Shown here piece after piece: positions 15,286 through 24,676 of a stretch of DNA of 64,000 nucleotides. Numbering within the stretch: the stretch's first letter is position 1; each line of letters opens with the position of its first letter. The position numbers and the translations under genes are program-made. Source of the stretch: Pseudomonadota bacterium. Its GTDB lineage: Bacteria; Myxococcota_A; UBA796; SXON01. The stretch covers positions 1 to 64,000 of the forward strand of contig JAUXTN010000220.1 in assembly GCA_030684355.1 (NCBI GenBank). The letters are read 5' to 3'. The notes under the pieces were generated by a model. That model was not told the origin of the DNA. It searched no databases and saw nothing but the letters and a program-made list of their open reading frames with translations.

Positions 15286-17639
15286 TGTGGCTCCTCGTCT
15301 GGGCGGGGCTCACGTTCGCGGCCACGTTTCGCGGGGACATGGCGCGCACCGGCGTGGGGGACGGCTCCACGTTGGTCAACAACCGGATCGCGTGGCAACG
15401 GCGGGTGGGCGACCGCCTCCTCTGGCCGATGAGCCCCGTCGTGTCCGCGGGCGTCGTGCTCGTGGGCACCGCGGACGGCCACCTGCGCGCCTTCACCGTC
15501 GAGGGCGCGCCGCTCTGGGACGTGGCGCTGGGCGGGCCCGTGGCGGCGCCCCCCACGGTCGATGGGCAGGACGTCTACGCCGTGGATGGCGCGGGCGGGC
15601 TCTGGGCGCTCACGCTCGGGAGCGGCGCGGTGCGGTGGCACCAGGCCGTGGCGCGCGGCCGCATCGTCGGCGCGCCCGCGGTGAGCGACGGGTTCGTGGT
15701 CTACCAGGGGCTCGATCGGGTCGTGCGGGTGGTCCGCTCCGCCGACGGCACGTCCGTCTGGGAGAAGACCCTCGACGGCGCCGCCGAGGGCGCCCCTACC
15801 GTGGCGGACGGGCGGGTGTACCTCGCCACCGCGGACCGGAAGCTCCGGGCGTGGGCGCTGGCGGACGGGAAGCCCCTCTGGGACGCCGATCTGGGTGGGG
15901 CGTCGCGCGCCACCGTGGCGGTCGCCGGCGGGCTGGCGATCGTGGGCGCCAAGGACGGCGTGCTCCGGGCGTTCGACGCCGTCACCGGGGCGGCGCGGTG
16001 GCAGTACACCGCGGGCGGCTTCCTCGACTCCTCCCCGGCGGCGGGGAGCGGCAGCGTGTACGTGGGCTCCTCCACGGGCACCCTCCACGCGGTGGCGCTG
16101 CGCACCGGGAAGCCCCGGTGGACCTACGTCGCCGGCTCCGCCATCGGCAGCTCCCCGACGCTCTCCGGCGACGCCGTGATCGTCGGCAGCACCGGCGGCG
16201 TCGTGCACGTGGTCGACACCGGGACGGGGCGGGCCACCTTCCAGCTCGGCGTCGGCGCGCCGGTCGAGGGGGCCCCGAGCATCGTGGACGGGCGCGCGTT
16301 CGTGGCGACGCTGGACGGGCGGGTGATCGCCATCGGCGAGCCCGCGTTCGTCGCGCTGCCCCCGACGGCGCAACGCGCGGTCGTCCTCGCGGTGGACGCC
16401 CCGATGTGGTTCGGCCGGCGGCTCTTCCTCGGGGCGCTGGGGCAGGTGCTGGTCGGGGCGGGGGACGCCGCGAGCTTCCTCGTCGGCGACGAGGCGGGGC
16501 TCCTGCGCAGCGCCGACGGCGGGCTCTCCTGGTCGACGGTGGCGCTCCCCGGCGACGAGAAGATCCGCCAGGTCGTGTCCGTGGCGGCCAAGGCGGTGCG
16601 CGCCGTGACGGAGGCCTCCATCGTCGAGAGCGCGGACGGCGGCTTGAGCTGGAAGCGGGTGGGCGACGCCCCGGCCGCGTGGGGCGCGGCGCGCCGGCGG
16701 GTCCAGGGCCGCGGGAAGACCCGGCTCGCGCTCGGCGAGGAGAACCTCCTGGCCTCCGCGGACGGCGGGCTCACGTGGACGACGCTGGCCCCGCCCGGCG
16801 CGCCCCGCTCAGCCGCCGTGCACCCCTTGAACCCCGCGGTCCTGCTCGTCGGGGGCGCGGACGGTGACCTCTGGCGCACCGCGGACGGCGGGTTGCAGTG
16901 GGAGGTCCTCGGGCGCGCGCCCCAGGCGCTCGTGGCCCTGGACATCAACGAGAAGGACCCCGCGCGCGTGCTCGGCGCGGGCGACGACGGCGCGCTCGTG
17001 CGCAGCGCGGACGGGGGCCTCACGTGGACGGTCGTGGCGGGCGCCGCGGGGTCGCCGGCCCGCAGCCTGCGCTGGGTGCCCGGGTCTGCCAGCCGGGCCT
17101 ACGCCGCCCTCGCGGACGGCCGCGTCTTCGCCACCGGGGACGGCGGCCTCCGCTGGGCCGAGGTCCGCTACGGCCTGCCCGAGGACCAGCCCATCACCGA
17201 CATCTCGCTCGACATCGCGGCCGACGGGGGCATCCTCGTCGCGGTGCGCCTCGCCGACGGCGGCGGCGGCGCCTACCGGCTCGGCAAGGTGGCCGACCAC
17301 TCGCGCCTGGAGTCGGTGACGTTCGCGACGGCGTCCGCCGAATTGGGCGCCTCCGCGAACCCCGTGTTCGACAAGCTCTTCGCGCGCATGCAGGCGGATC
17401 CCACCCTGCGCCTGCGCGCCGAGGGCCACACCGACGACGTGGGCGCGGACGAGGACAACCTCGTGCTCTCGGTCGCGCGCGCGAAGGCGGTGGCCGCGGC
17501 GGCGGAGGCGCGCGGGGTCGCGGCGAGCCGGGTCCTGACGTTCGGGTACGGCGAGTCCCGCGCCATCACCGGCAACGAGACGGAGGACGGACGTGCCCAG
17601 AACCGCCGGGTGGAGCTCTACCTTGTCCGCCTTCCGTAG
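15285..17639 (+). CDS. PQQ propeller, BNR propeller and OmpA-domain fusion
   Basis: 784 aa. After a short hydrophobic leader (MWLLVWAGLTFAATFRG) residues about 20-350 carry PQQ/WD-like repeats (GTADGHLRAFTVEGAPLWD, AATADRKLRAWALADGKPLWD and others). Residues about 380-660 carry BNR Asp-box repeats (SADGGLSWS, SADGGLSWK, SADGGLTWT, TADGGLQWE). Residues about 678-784 form an OmpA C-terminal domain (FATASAELGA, AEGHTDDVGADEDNLVLSVARA, FGYGESR, NRRVEL) that binds peptidoglycan. It is therefore a wall-anchored double propeller. Start and stop overlap its neighbours on both sides, placing it in an operon. Confidence 0.82.
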   Translation: MWLLVWAGLTFAATFRGDMARTGVGDGSTLVNNRIAWQRRVGDRLLWPMSPVVSAGVVLVGTADGHLRAFTVEGAPLWDVALGGPVAAPPTVDGQDVYAVDGAGGLWALTLGSGAVRWHQAVARGRIVGAPAVSDGFVVYQGLDRVVRVVRSADGTSVWEKTLDGAAEGAPTVADGRVYLATADRKLRAWALADGKPLWDADLGGASRATVAVAGGLAIVGAKDGVLRAFDAVTGAARWQYTAGGFLDSSPAAGSGSVYVGSSTGTLHAVALRTGKPRWTYVAGSAIGSSPTLSGDAVIVGSTGGVVHVVDTGTGRATFQLGVGAPVEGAPSIVDGRAFVATLDGRVIAIGEPAFVALPPTAQRAVVLAVDAPMWFGRRLFLGALGQVLVGAGDAASFLVGDEAGLLRSADGGLSWSTVALPGDEKIRQVVSVAAKAVRAVTEASIVESADGGLSWKRVGDAPAAWGAARRRVQGRGKTRLALGEENLLASADGGLTWTTLAPPGAPRSAAVHPLNPAVLLVGGADGDLWRTADGGLQWEVLGRAPQALVALDINEKDPARVLGAGDDGALVRSADGGLTWTVVAGAAGSPARSLRWVPGSASRAYAALADGRVFATGDGGLRWAEVRYGLPEDQPITDISLDIAADGGILVAVRLADGGGGAYRLGKVADHSRLESVTFATASAELGASANPVFDKLFARMQADPTLRLRAEGHTDDVGADEDNLVLSVARAKAVAAAAEARGVAASRVLTFGYGESRAITGNETEDGRAQNRRVELYLVRLP

Positions 17640-20166
17640 GGTCGCCCTCCTCGTCTTCGTCGCCCTGCTCGCGTGCTTGCCCCGCGAGGCGATGGCCGCC
17701 CGCCGCGCGGTGGTCATCGGGGTTGCCGACTACACCGACCCGGACATCCCCGACCTCCGCTACGCCACGGCGGACGCCCGCGCGATCGCCACGTTCCTGC
17801 GGGAGCGCGGCGGGTTCGCCGACGTGACGCTCCTGCTCGACGCGGCGGCCTCGCGCGCCGCCATCCAGACCGCGCTGGCGCGCACGCTGCCGCTCGACGC
17901 GCGGGAGGAGGACGAGGTCGTCGTCTATTTCTCCGGCCACGGTGCCCTGGAGAGCGATGTCTCCAACCGGGAGCCCGACGGCTTCCGCAAGTACCTGCTC
18001 CCCGCCGACGCCGACCCCGAGAACCTGTTCGCGACCGCGCTGGATATGCAGGATGTCAGCCAGTGGCTCGATTGGGTGCCCTCGCGGACGCTGCTGCTCA
18101 TCCTCGACTCCTGCTACGCGGGCGGGGCGGGCGGCCGCGGCATCCAGCTGGGCTACGGCACGCGAGCGCTCGTGCGGGACGTGGCACGCCCGGTCGCCAC
18201 GGGCCGGGCCGTGCTCATGGCCTCCCAACCGAACCAGGTCTCGCTCGAGCTGGAGTCGCTCGGCCACGGGCTCTTCACGTGGGCGCTCCTGGAGGGCCTC
18301 GACGGCGCGGCGGACACCAGCGCGGACGGGGCGGTCACGCTGACCGAGCTCTACGCGTGGGTCGAGCGCGAGGTGCGCGAGGTCGCGGCGCGGCTCAACT
18401 CGCCCCAGGCGCCCGGGCTCCACGGCACGGTGTTCGGAGACCTCGTCCTCTCCGGCAGCGTGCGCCCGCCCGATCCCGCCCAGGAGCGAGACCGGCTCGC
18501 GGCCATCGAGGCGAGCGTGCGTGAACGGGAGGCGACGTTGGCCGAGCGGCGCTCGCTCGCGGCGGAGACGTTGCGTGTCACCCGGGCGGCGGACGCCGCC
18601 GAGGCGGTGGCCGTCGAGGAGAAGGTGGCGTTGTGGGAGGCCTTCCTGACCCGGTGGCACGGCGAGCCGGGCACCGAGGAGGCCGAGAAGCGGCTGGAAT
18701 GGTGGCGCTCGGCCAACCGGACCTTCCTGGACGTGGACACCAACGTCCGCGACGGCGAGGTGTGGCTCGACGGCGAGCTCCGCGGCTCCGCCCCGCGCAC
18801 CCTCACGGACATCCCCATCGGGCGCCACCGCCTGCTCGTGACCCGCCCGCTCCACCACTCCTGGCAGGCCGACGTGGTCGTCCCCATCGGAGGCCTGAAG
18901 GTGCGCGCGGACCTGAAGCCGGCCTATGGCCGCACCGAGGTGACCTCGACGCCCCCGGGCGCCGCCGTGTTCGTGGGCGGGCTCCGGGTCGGCACCACGC
19001 CCTTGACGCTCGACCCGGTGGCGTCGGGCCCGCTGCGGGTGACGCTGCGGCTGGAGCGGTACGAGCCGCGCGAGGCGTTCGTGGACGTCCGCGATGGCGA
19101 GCTCGCGACGGTGCGCGAGGCGCTGTCCCCGCGCTTCGGCACGCTCACGGTGACGGGGGCGCCGGCCGGGGCCACGGTGTCCGTGGGCAGCCGCCTCGTG
19201 GGGACCACCCCGATGGGGCCGGTGGAGGTCGACGCCGGCGAGGTGGACGTGCGCGTGGAGCACCCCGGGTTCACCCCGTGGAGCCAGCGGACGCGCATCG
19301 TCGCCGGGGAGCGCAACGCGCTCCAGGTGGCGGAGATGACGCCTCGCCTCGGCGCCCTCTCCGTCGTGAGCGAGCCGCGTGGCGCCAGCGTGAGCCTCGA
19401 CGGCGTGCCGGTGGGCGTGGCGCCGCTGACGTTGGAGGGCGTGCGCACGGGCACCCACACCCTGGAGCTCCGCGCGGGCCAGGTGAGCTGGTCCGGCGCG
19501 GTCGAGGTGCGCGAGAACCAGGTCACCACCCACACCGCCAACCTCACCACGACCCGACCGGGCATGTTGCTCGTCCCGGCGGGGAGCTGGCGCACGGGCG
19601 AGGGCGCGGGTGGCACGCGGACGTCGACCAACGCCGCGTATTGGATCGACCGGTTCGAGGTCAGCAGCCGCCGCTACAACCAGTGTGTGGCCGCCGGCGC
19701 GTGCGGCGCCCAACACGCGCGCCGGGAGCTCCTCGGCCCGGACCAGCCCGCCGTGGGGGTCACGTGGTTCGACGCCGACGCCTACTGCCGCTGGGCCAGC
19801 GGGCGCCTGCCCACGGGCGCGGAGTGGGAGCGCGCGGCGCGCGGCACGGACGGGCGGCTCTACCCGTGGGGCAACGCGTGGAACCCCGCGGCGGCCAACT
19901 GGAACGACGCCGGCAAGGTCGACGGCTTTCCCCTCCCCTCGACGGTCAACGCCTTCGAGGCGGGGGCCGCCCCCACCGGCGCGCTCAACATGGCGGGGAA
20001 CGCGCTGGAGTGGACCTCCGAGGGCTCGGACAGCCAGCGCTACGTGCGCGGCGGCTCGGCGCTCATGGAGGGCGGGACCGAGGGCCTGAAGACAACGAGC
20101 CGCTTCGCCGTGCCCCCCAACGCCGCGAGCGAGGGGATCGGCTTCCGGTGCGCGGCCAATCCGTAG
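17593..20166 (+). CDS. Exported caspase-like protease with PEGA repeats and an FGE/SUMF1 domain
   Basis: 857 aa. A GTG start at 17593 (GGAGG 6 nt upstream) overlaps the previous gene by 47 bp. The signal peptide ends after REAMA. Residues about 38-290 are a peptidase C14 caspase domain with the His-Cys dyad in YFSGHGA (His116) and LDSCYAGG (Cys174). A charged helical stretch (about 295-360) follows, then three to four PEGA repeats (VSSTPPGA-like units: EVTSTPPGAAVFVGG, TVTGAPAGATVSVG, SVVSEPRGASVSLDG), then an FGE-sulfatase domain from about 657 (LLVPAGSW, RLPTGAEWERAARG, GNALEWTSEG, GIGFRCA). Caspase-type cleavage follows basic or acidic residues; the target is unknown. Confidence 0.85.
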   Translation: MPRTAGWSSTLSAFRRVALLVFVALLACLPREAMAARRAVVIGVADYTDPDIPDLRYATADARAIATFLRERGGFADVTLLLDAAASRAAIQTALARTLPLDAREEDEVVVYFSGHGALESDVSNREPDGFRKYLLPADADPENLFATALDMQDVSQWLDWVPSRTLLLILDSCYAGGAGGRGIQLGYGTRALVRDVARPVATGRAVLMASQPNQVSLELESLGHGLFTWALLEGLDGAADTSADGAVTLTELYAWVEREVREVAARLNSPQAPGLHGTVFGDLVLSGSVRPPDPAQERDRLAAIEASVREREATLAERRSLAAETLRVTRAADAAEAVAVEEKVALWEAFLTRWHGEPGTEEAEKRLEWWRSANRTFLDVDTNVRDGEVWLDGELRGSAPRTLTDIPIGRHRLLVTRPLHHSWQADVVVPIGGLKVRADLKPAYGRTEVTSTPPGAAVFVGGLRVGTTPLTLDPVASGPLRVTLRLERYEPREAFVDVRDGELATVREALSPRFGTLTVTGAPAGATVSVGSRLVGTTPMGPVEVDAGEVDVRVEHPGFTPWSQRTRIVAGERNALQVAEMTPRLGALSVVSEPRGASVSLDGVPVGVAPLTLEGVRTGTHTLELRAGQVSWSGAVEVRENQVTTHTANLTTTRPGMLLVPAGSWRTGEGAGGTRTSTNAAYWIDRFEVSSRRYNQCVAAGACGAQHARRELLGPDQPAVGVTWFDADAYCRWASGRLPTGAEWERAARGTDGRLYPWGNAWNPAAANWNDAGKVDGFPLPSTVNAFEAGAAPTGALNMAGNALEWTSEGSDSQRYVRGGSALMEGGTEGLKTTSRFAVPPNAASEGIGFRCAANP

Positions 20167-20206
20167 CGCCAGGTGACACTAGCAGCAACTGGAGGGCCAG
20201 CGCCCC

Positions 20207-22024
20207 TCAGTACCCGTCGTTCTGGAACACGTACTCGGACGACGCCACGAACGTGGTCCCGTCGTAGCGGACGGCGTCCACGGACGCCCAGGAGCCATCC
20301 CCGCCCGCGAAGAGGAGGTAGCGTCCCGCCCCCACGTCGAACGCGCCGCTCTGTTGGTTCTCGCTCGGGTAGAGCGTGACCTCGACCGCCTCCGCGGCGG
20401 GCCCGTGGAACACGAAGCAGAGCTCGCCACGCTCGCCGCGGCCACACGCGAACACCTCGGCCGTGCCGTCGCGATCGAGGTCCACGGCCACCGCCGAGGC
20501 CGCCTCGAGCGCCGGGAAGCCCGCCGCCGCCGCCGCCGCGCGGACGGGTGCGGTGAGCGCCGCGTCGCCCCGCTCGATCGGCACCGCGGCCACGACCCCC
20601 GCGCCCGCCGGGGCGGCCAACGCCGGGATCGTGCGGGCCGAGTCGGTCATCTTCCAGCTCGCCGAGCGGGGGAGCGCCGGGCTCGCCGTGCGGGTCGGGC
20701 CGGTGGTCGCGACCGCGGGGGCCTCCGCCACCGCGGGCGTGATGCCCGTGACGCTCTCGAGGACGCCGTCGGCGAACGTGAGGACGACGCCCCCGTCGAG
20801 CTCGCACCGCCGCACCACCGCCTCGCCGCGGAAGCCGTCCACGGCGTCGAGCCCCGTCGGGCACGTCGGCGCGAGCGCGCCGATCACCCACGCCATCGGC
20901 ATCCCCACCGCGAGCTTCCCGGCCCGGAGCTCGGCCACCTGCGGCGCGGACAGGATCTTCTCCGCCGCGCGCAGCCCTTGCTCCCGGGCGTTGAACGCCG
21001 CCGGATGGAACACCGCCGACGCCGAGAGGATCGACCGGTAGGGGCTGCGCACGCGCGTGAAGGTGACCTCGCACCGGGCCGTGTTCATGAAGCCCACGGA
21101 GCGCCCCTTCCCCACCTTCCCGGTGCACCGCGCGCCGTCGACCTCGTCCTCCTTGCGGAGCCCGGCCCCGACGATCTTGTCGCGCACCGAGCGGCCGAGC
21201 CCCGTGGTGTTGCACGCGTAGCTCTCGGTCCACCACCGCGGATCGCGCACGAGCTTCCCGCACGTCTTCTCGCTCCAATCGATCCACCCCGTCTCCGGCG
21301 TCGTCGTCGGGTGCGCGGTGTCCGCGAACGCGAACGTGCCATCGCTCCACCGCTTGTGCACGACCCCGACGAACCCCGTCGCAACCTCCGCCTCGAGGAG
21401 CTCCTCCCCGCCGTACTCCTCGGCGGGCGCGGCCAGGATGGGCCGGGTCTCCGTCACCGTGAAGCCACCGCCGGACTCCGGCTCGGACGTGTACATGGGG
21501 AGCGTCGCCCGGTCGCCCTCGTACCACGCTGCCAAGGTCGGCTTCAGGCGCTCCGGGTCCTTCGCCGCGAGGGCGCCGAGCAGGGGCGCGAGGTAGTCGC
21601 CGTTGCCACACTTCTCCACGATCGCGAGCAGCTCGGCCTCGTCGATGCGCGCCTCGTCCTGCGTGCCCTTCAAGCGCGCCGAGGCGACGCGGCGCTCCAA
21701 CGCCACGCACGGGGCGTCCGGCACGGCCGCGGCGCCCTGCCAGGCGTCCACCGCCTTGACCATCAGCTCCTTCGGGCGCTCGTCGCTGCCCGCGCTCCGG
21801 CTCTGCCGCGCCTGCATCAGGTACACGTCCCCGAGCGCGGCGAGGGTCTCGGCGTCGCCGGGGTCGTCGGCGAGCGGCTGGGCGAGGAGCGACATCGCCA
21901 CGTCGGGCTGCCCCGCGGCGAGGGCCTCCCGCGCCTTGTCGACGGGGCTGCTCCCACAGGCGAGGCTGCCGGCGGCGATGGAGAGGAGGACCAACGGAAG
22001 GAGGCGGGAGGGACGGTGGCGCAT
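20207..22024 (-). CDS. TPR-like lipoprotein with C-terminal FG-GAP-like segment
   Basis: 605 aa. The lipobox is SLAC with Cys23 after a hydrophobic leader. Residues about 28-90 look like a tetratricopeptide pair (AREALAAGQPDVAMSLL, DAETLAALGDVYLMQA). A Trp/Cys-containing middle domain is unrecognised, and the C-terminal 100 residues include AVAVDLDRDGTAEVFACG, a VCBS/FG-GAP-type calcium loop. Probably an outer-membrane lipoprotein of unknown function. The ATG at 22024 is the only strong start; the gene converges on the caspase gene with a 40-bp gap. Confidence 0.65.
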   Translation of the reverse strand: MRHRPSRLLPLVLLSIAAGSLACGSSPVDKAREALAAGQPDVAMSLLAQPLADDPGDAETLAALGDVYLMQARQSRSAGSDERPKELMVKAVDAWQGAAAVPDAPCVALERRVASARLKGTQDEARIDEAELLAIVEKCGNGDYLAPLLGALAAKDPERLKPTLAAWYEGDRATLPMYTSEPESGGGFTVTETRPILAAPAEEYGGEELLEAEVATGFVGVVHKRWSDGTFAFADTAHPTTTPETGWIDWSEKTCGKLVRDPRWWTESYACNTTGLGRSVRDKIVGAGLRKEDEVDGARCTGKVGKGRSVGFMNTARCEVTFTRVRSPYRSILSASAVFHPAAFNAREQGLRAAEKILSAPQVAELRAGKLAVGMPMAWVIGALAPTCPTGLDAVDGFRGEAVVRRCELDGGVVLTFADGVLESVTGITPAVAEAPAVATTGPTRTASPALPRSASWKMTDSARTIPALAAPAGAGVVAAVPIERGDAALTAPVRAAAAAAGFPALEAASAVAVDLDRDGTAEVFACGRGERGELCFVFHGPAAEAVEVTLYPSENQQSGAFDVGAGRYLLFAGGDGSWASVDAVRYDGTTFVASSEYVFQNDGY

Positions 22025-22125
22025 CGGCGGACGCTACGACGTGTCACTCCCCGGGGATAGCACCCGGCGCGACCCTGCGTTCGGTTGGATCGAACGGGGA
22101 TCCGGCGGGCACCCGGAGACGCCCT

Positions 22126-23133
22126 TCAGAGCCTTATGGAGGCGTTGTAGAGGTTGACGCCCGACGCGTGGATGTCCGTGCGGGTGGGCGCCAACGTGGT
22201 CGTGGCGGACACGAGCGCCTCGAAGCCCGCGACGGTGCGGTGGGCGACCACCCAATCGGAGGTGAGCTCCATCAGCGCGCGCCACGGGTTGGGGCCCGTG
22301 AGGTTGGATGTGAGGAGAGTCCCACCCGGCCGGAGGGTGGCGGAGAGCGCCTTCAGGAAGCGCACCACGACGGCGTCCGGCAGGTAGTCGAGCAGGCCGA
22401 GCACCATGACGGCGTCGAAGGGGCCGCCGAGGAGCGGGATGGCGCCGGGGTCGACCATCACCTCGCGCGCGCTCATCGTGACAGTGCGCACCGTGGACGT
22501 GTTCTTCGTGCGCCGGATGACGCGCTGGAGCTCCTTCTGCGCGAACGCGAGGGCGTTGGCGTCGTGGTCCGCGAGCACGATGTCCGCGGTGTTGCCGGCC
22601 TCGACCCAGCGCCGGAGGACGACCTCGGGCCCGCACGCGAACGACAGGAGGCGCGGACGCTCGACACCGAGCTCCGCGAGCCGGGCGTGGGTCCACGGCA
22701 GGCGCCCGCGGTGGGCCTCGCACGGGCCGGTCTGGAGGGTGTACCCGCCGAGGAGGCGCCCGATCGGCGCGGGATCGGTCTCCGTGCCAGAGTAGATCAT
22801 CTCGACGGCGCCGTAGTCCCCGGCGTAGCCGAGCGGCTTGTCGACGCACCGGCGGCAGAACCGCGAGGTGAGGAAGTAGGGCTGGATGAGCAGGCGGTGC
22901 GCCTCGGCGGCGCGGGCCCGCGTCGCGTCGTCAGCGGCCTCGACCGTGGTGGAGAGACGCGCGTAGGTGGCGTCGAGGCGCGCGCGCACCTGGGGCTCCC
23001 AGTCCGCGACGAAGGCGTCGGCGGCGGCGGCCAGCGACGGGTCGGGCGCCGCGGCCTGGCGTCGGCGCCAATCGTCATCGAGGCCGATGAGGAAGTGGTG
23101 GAGTTCGATGTTGAGCTCGGAGATGCTGTCCAT
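22126..23133 (-). CDS. Class I SAM-dependent methyltransferase, PhcB-like
   Basis: 335 aa. The segment YFLTSRFCRRCVDKPLGYAG, with GDYGAVEMIY after it (residues about 95-125), resembles the N-terminal signature of methyltransferases annotated as 3-hydroxypalmitic acid methyl ester (extracellular factor) biosynthesis, PhcB in Ralstonia. A SAM-binding region follows (LLSFACGPE near 168, IVLADHDANAL near 188, VLGLLDYLPD near 244). If the likeness holds, it would methylate a fatty-acid signal; the family call is from memory and not certain. The start at 23133 has AGGAG 7 nt upstream. It is divergent from an FHA-type activator across 225 bp. Confidence 0.65.
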   Translation of the reverse strand: MDSISELNIELHHFLIGLDDDWRRRQAAAPDPSLAAAADAFVADWEPQVRARLDATYARLSTTVEAADDATRARAAEAHRLLIQPYFLTSRFCRRCVDKPLGYAGDYGAVEMIYSGTETDPAPIGRLLGGYTLQTGPCEAHRGRLPWTHARLAELGVERPRLLSFACGPEVVLRRWVEAGNTADIVLADHDANALAFAQKELQRVIRRTKNTSTVRTVTMSAREVMVDPGAIPLLGGPFDAVMVLGLLDYLPDAVVVRFLKALSATLRPGGTLLTSNLTGPNPWRALMELTSDWVVAHRTVAGFEALVSATTTLAPTRTDIHASGVNLYNASIRL

Positions 23134-23186
23134 GGGGTGCTCCTGCGGGTTGCCACCGCCGGTCACGGTGGGGTTCCCCGCTTGGA

Positions 23187-23202
23187 TGCACAACGCATGC
23201 CG
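23187..23202 (-). promoter_or_regulatory. Possible sigma-54 promoter of the methyltransferase gene
   Basis: On the minus strand CGGCAT-N5-GTGCA keeps the GG (-24) and GC (-12) dinucleotides at the 10-nt distance required by sigma-54, but differs from TGGCAC-N5-TTGCA at several positions. It would start transcription about 42 nt before the ATG at 23133. Weak match; the adjacent activator gene makes it worth testing. Confidence 0.3.
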
Positions 23203-23238
23203 CACGTAGATCCTTGATTTCCCACGCTCGCGTCCGCG

Positions 23239-23268
23239 ACGTCCCGGGACGTGCCACCGGGACGTCCC
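23239..23268. promoter_or_regulatory. Paired palindromes, candidate operator
   Basis: Two perfect palindromes lie 18 bp apart centre to centre: ACGTCCCGGGACGT (23239-23252) and GGGACGTCCC (23259-23268). They sit in the divergent region between the methyltransferase and the FHA activator, the usual place for a binding site of the activator or of a local repressor. Which protein binds is unknown. Confidence 0.5.
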
Positions 23269-23358
23269 AAGCCGGGAGGGTCCGCGGCGGCGTGCGGCGG
23301 CGCCCGTCGGTTGGACCGTCGCCCAACACAGGCGCTCCGCCCGGTACACTCCTCCCGC

Positions 23359-24654
23359 ATGTCCTCCGACACCCTCACCTCCCCGCCGCTCCGCACGTTC
23401 CCGCGGCCCCGCGTCCGGCACGTGTTGCACGTCCTGTTCCCGCGCGCCCGGAGCCACCTGCTCGCGACGGGGCCCACAACGATCGGGCGTACCGACGCCG
23501 CGCTGACCTTCGCCGACGATCGCGCCCTCTCCCGCGCGCACGCGGAGCTCACGCTGGCCGAGGGCCGGCTCCACGTTCGCGACCTCGCCTCTCACAATGG
23601 ATCGTGGCGGAACGGGCTGCGCATCGAGCACGCCCCGCTGGTCGACGGCGACGTGCTGCGCCTCGGCGACACCTTCCTCCTCTACCGCATCGAGCCCGTC
23701 GAGCTCATCGACGCCGACGTCCCCTCCCTCCTCGGCGTCTCGCCGGCCATCCGGGCGTTGCGCGCCGACATCGCCCGCGTCGCGCCGACCCGCGCCACCG
23801 TCGTGCTCCTGGGCGAGACCGGCACCGGCAAGAGCCTCGCCGCGCGCGCCATCCACGCCGCGTCCGGCCGGCGGGGCGAGTTCGTGCAGGTGAATTGCGC
23901 GGCGATCCCCGAGAGCGTCGCCGAGAGCCTGCTCTTCGGACACAAGGCCGGCGCGTTCACGGACGCCAAGACCGACAGCCCCGGCGTGTTCCGCGCGGCC
24001 AACCGCGGCACGCTCTTCCTCGACGAGGTCGGGCTCCTCTCTCCCGCGACACAGGCCCGGCTCCTCCTCGCGCTGGACTCCGGTGAGATCACGCCGGTCG
24101 GCGCGACCACGCCGGTCGCCGTCGACGTGCGCGTGGTCGTGGCCACCAACGAGGACCTCTCCGCGGCGGTCGCGGCCCGCTCGTTCCGCGCGGACCTCTA
24201 CGGGCGGCTCGCGGAGGTCACCCTCCAGATCCCGCCGCTCCGGCAGCGCCGCGAGGACCTCCTTCCCCTGCTCGCCTCGGCGCTGGGGCCGCGCTCCCCG
24301 CCCCTCACCGTCGCGACCGTCGGCACGCTCCTCGGGTGGCACTGGCCCTACAACGTGCGCGAGATCGAGAAGCTCGCCTCCGAGCTCCGTATCCGCGGCG
24401 AAGGGCTCCGGGAGCTCGGTCCCGAGCTGCTCGGGGAGCGCTTCACCGAGGCCACCCCGGTCGAGTCGGCCGCCCTCCGGGACGAGGCGCGCGCCGACAC
24501 CGACGGCCCCCCCGACCGCGACACCCTCGTCGAGTGGCTCCGCGACGTGGAGGGGAACGTGTCCGAGCTCGGGCGCCGGGTCGGGCGGTCGACCAAGCAG
24601 ATCTACCGGTGGTGCAGCCGCTATGCGCTCGATCCGGCGCAGTACCGGCGCTGA
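23359..24654 (+). CDS. FHA-domain sigma-54-type AAA+ regulator with variant GAFTGA loop
   Basis: 431 aa. The N-terminal FHA phosphothreonine-binding domain (IGRTDAALTF, LSRAHAELTL, ASHNGSWRNG) is followed by the AAA+ domain: Walker A GETGTGKS, Walker B GTLFLDEVG, and arginine-finger region RADLYGRLAE; a FIS-type HTH ends the protein (NVSELGRRVGRSTKQIYRW). The loop that contacts sigma-54 reads GAFTDA instead of GAFTGA, a change known from other FHA regulators that may not activate sigma-54 in the usual way. It probably responds to a Ser/Thr kinase. The ATG at 23359 follows the palindrome cluster; no strong Shine-Dalgarno. Confidence 0.85.
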   Translation: MSSDTLTSPPLRTFPRPRVRHVLHVLFPRARSHLLATGPTTIGRTDAALTFADDRALSRAHAELTLAEGRLHVRDLASHNGSWRNGLRIEHAPLVDGDVLRLGDTFLLYRIEPVELIDADVPSLLGVSPAIRALRADIARVAPTRATVVLLGETGTGKSLAARAIHAASGRRGEFVQVNCAAIPESVAESLLFGHKAGAFTDAKTDSPGVFRAANRGTLFLDEVGLLSPATQARLLLALDSGEITPVGATTPVAVDVRVVVATNEDLSAAVAARSFRADLYGRLAEVTLQIPPLRQRREDLLPLLASALGPRSPPLTVATVGTLLGWHWPYNVREIEKLASELRIRGEGLRELGPELLGERFTEATPVESAALRDEARADTDGPPDRDTLVEWLRDVEGNVSELGRRVGRSTKQIYRWCSRYALDPAQYRR

Positions 24655-24676
24655 CGGCGTCGCCGCGCATCCTGCA

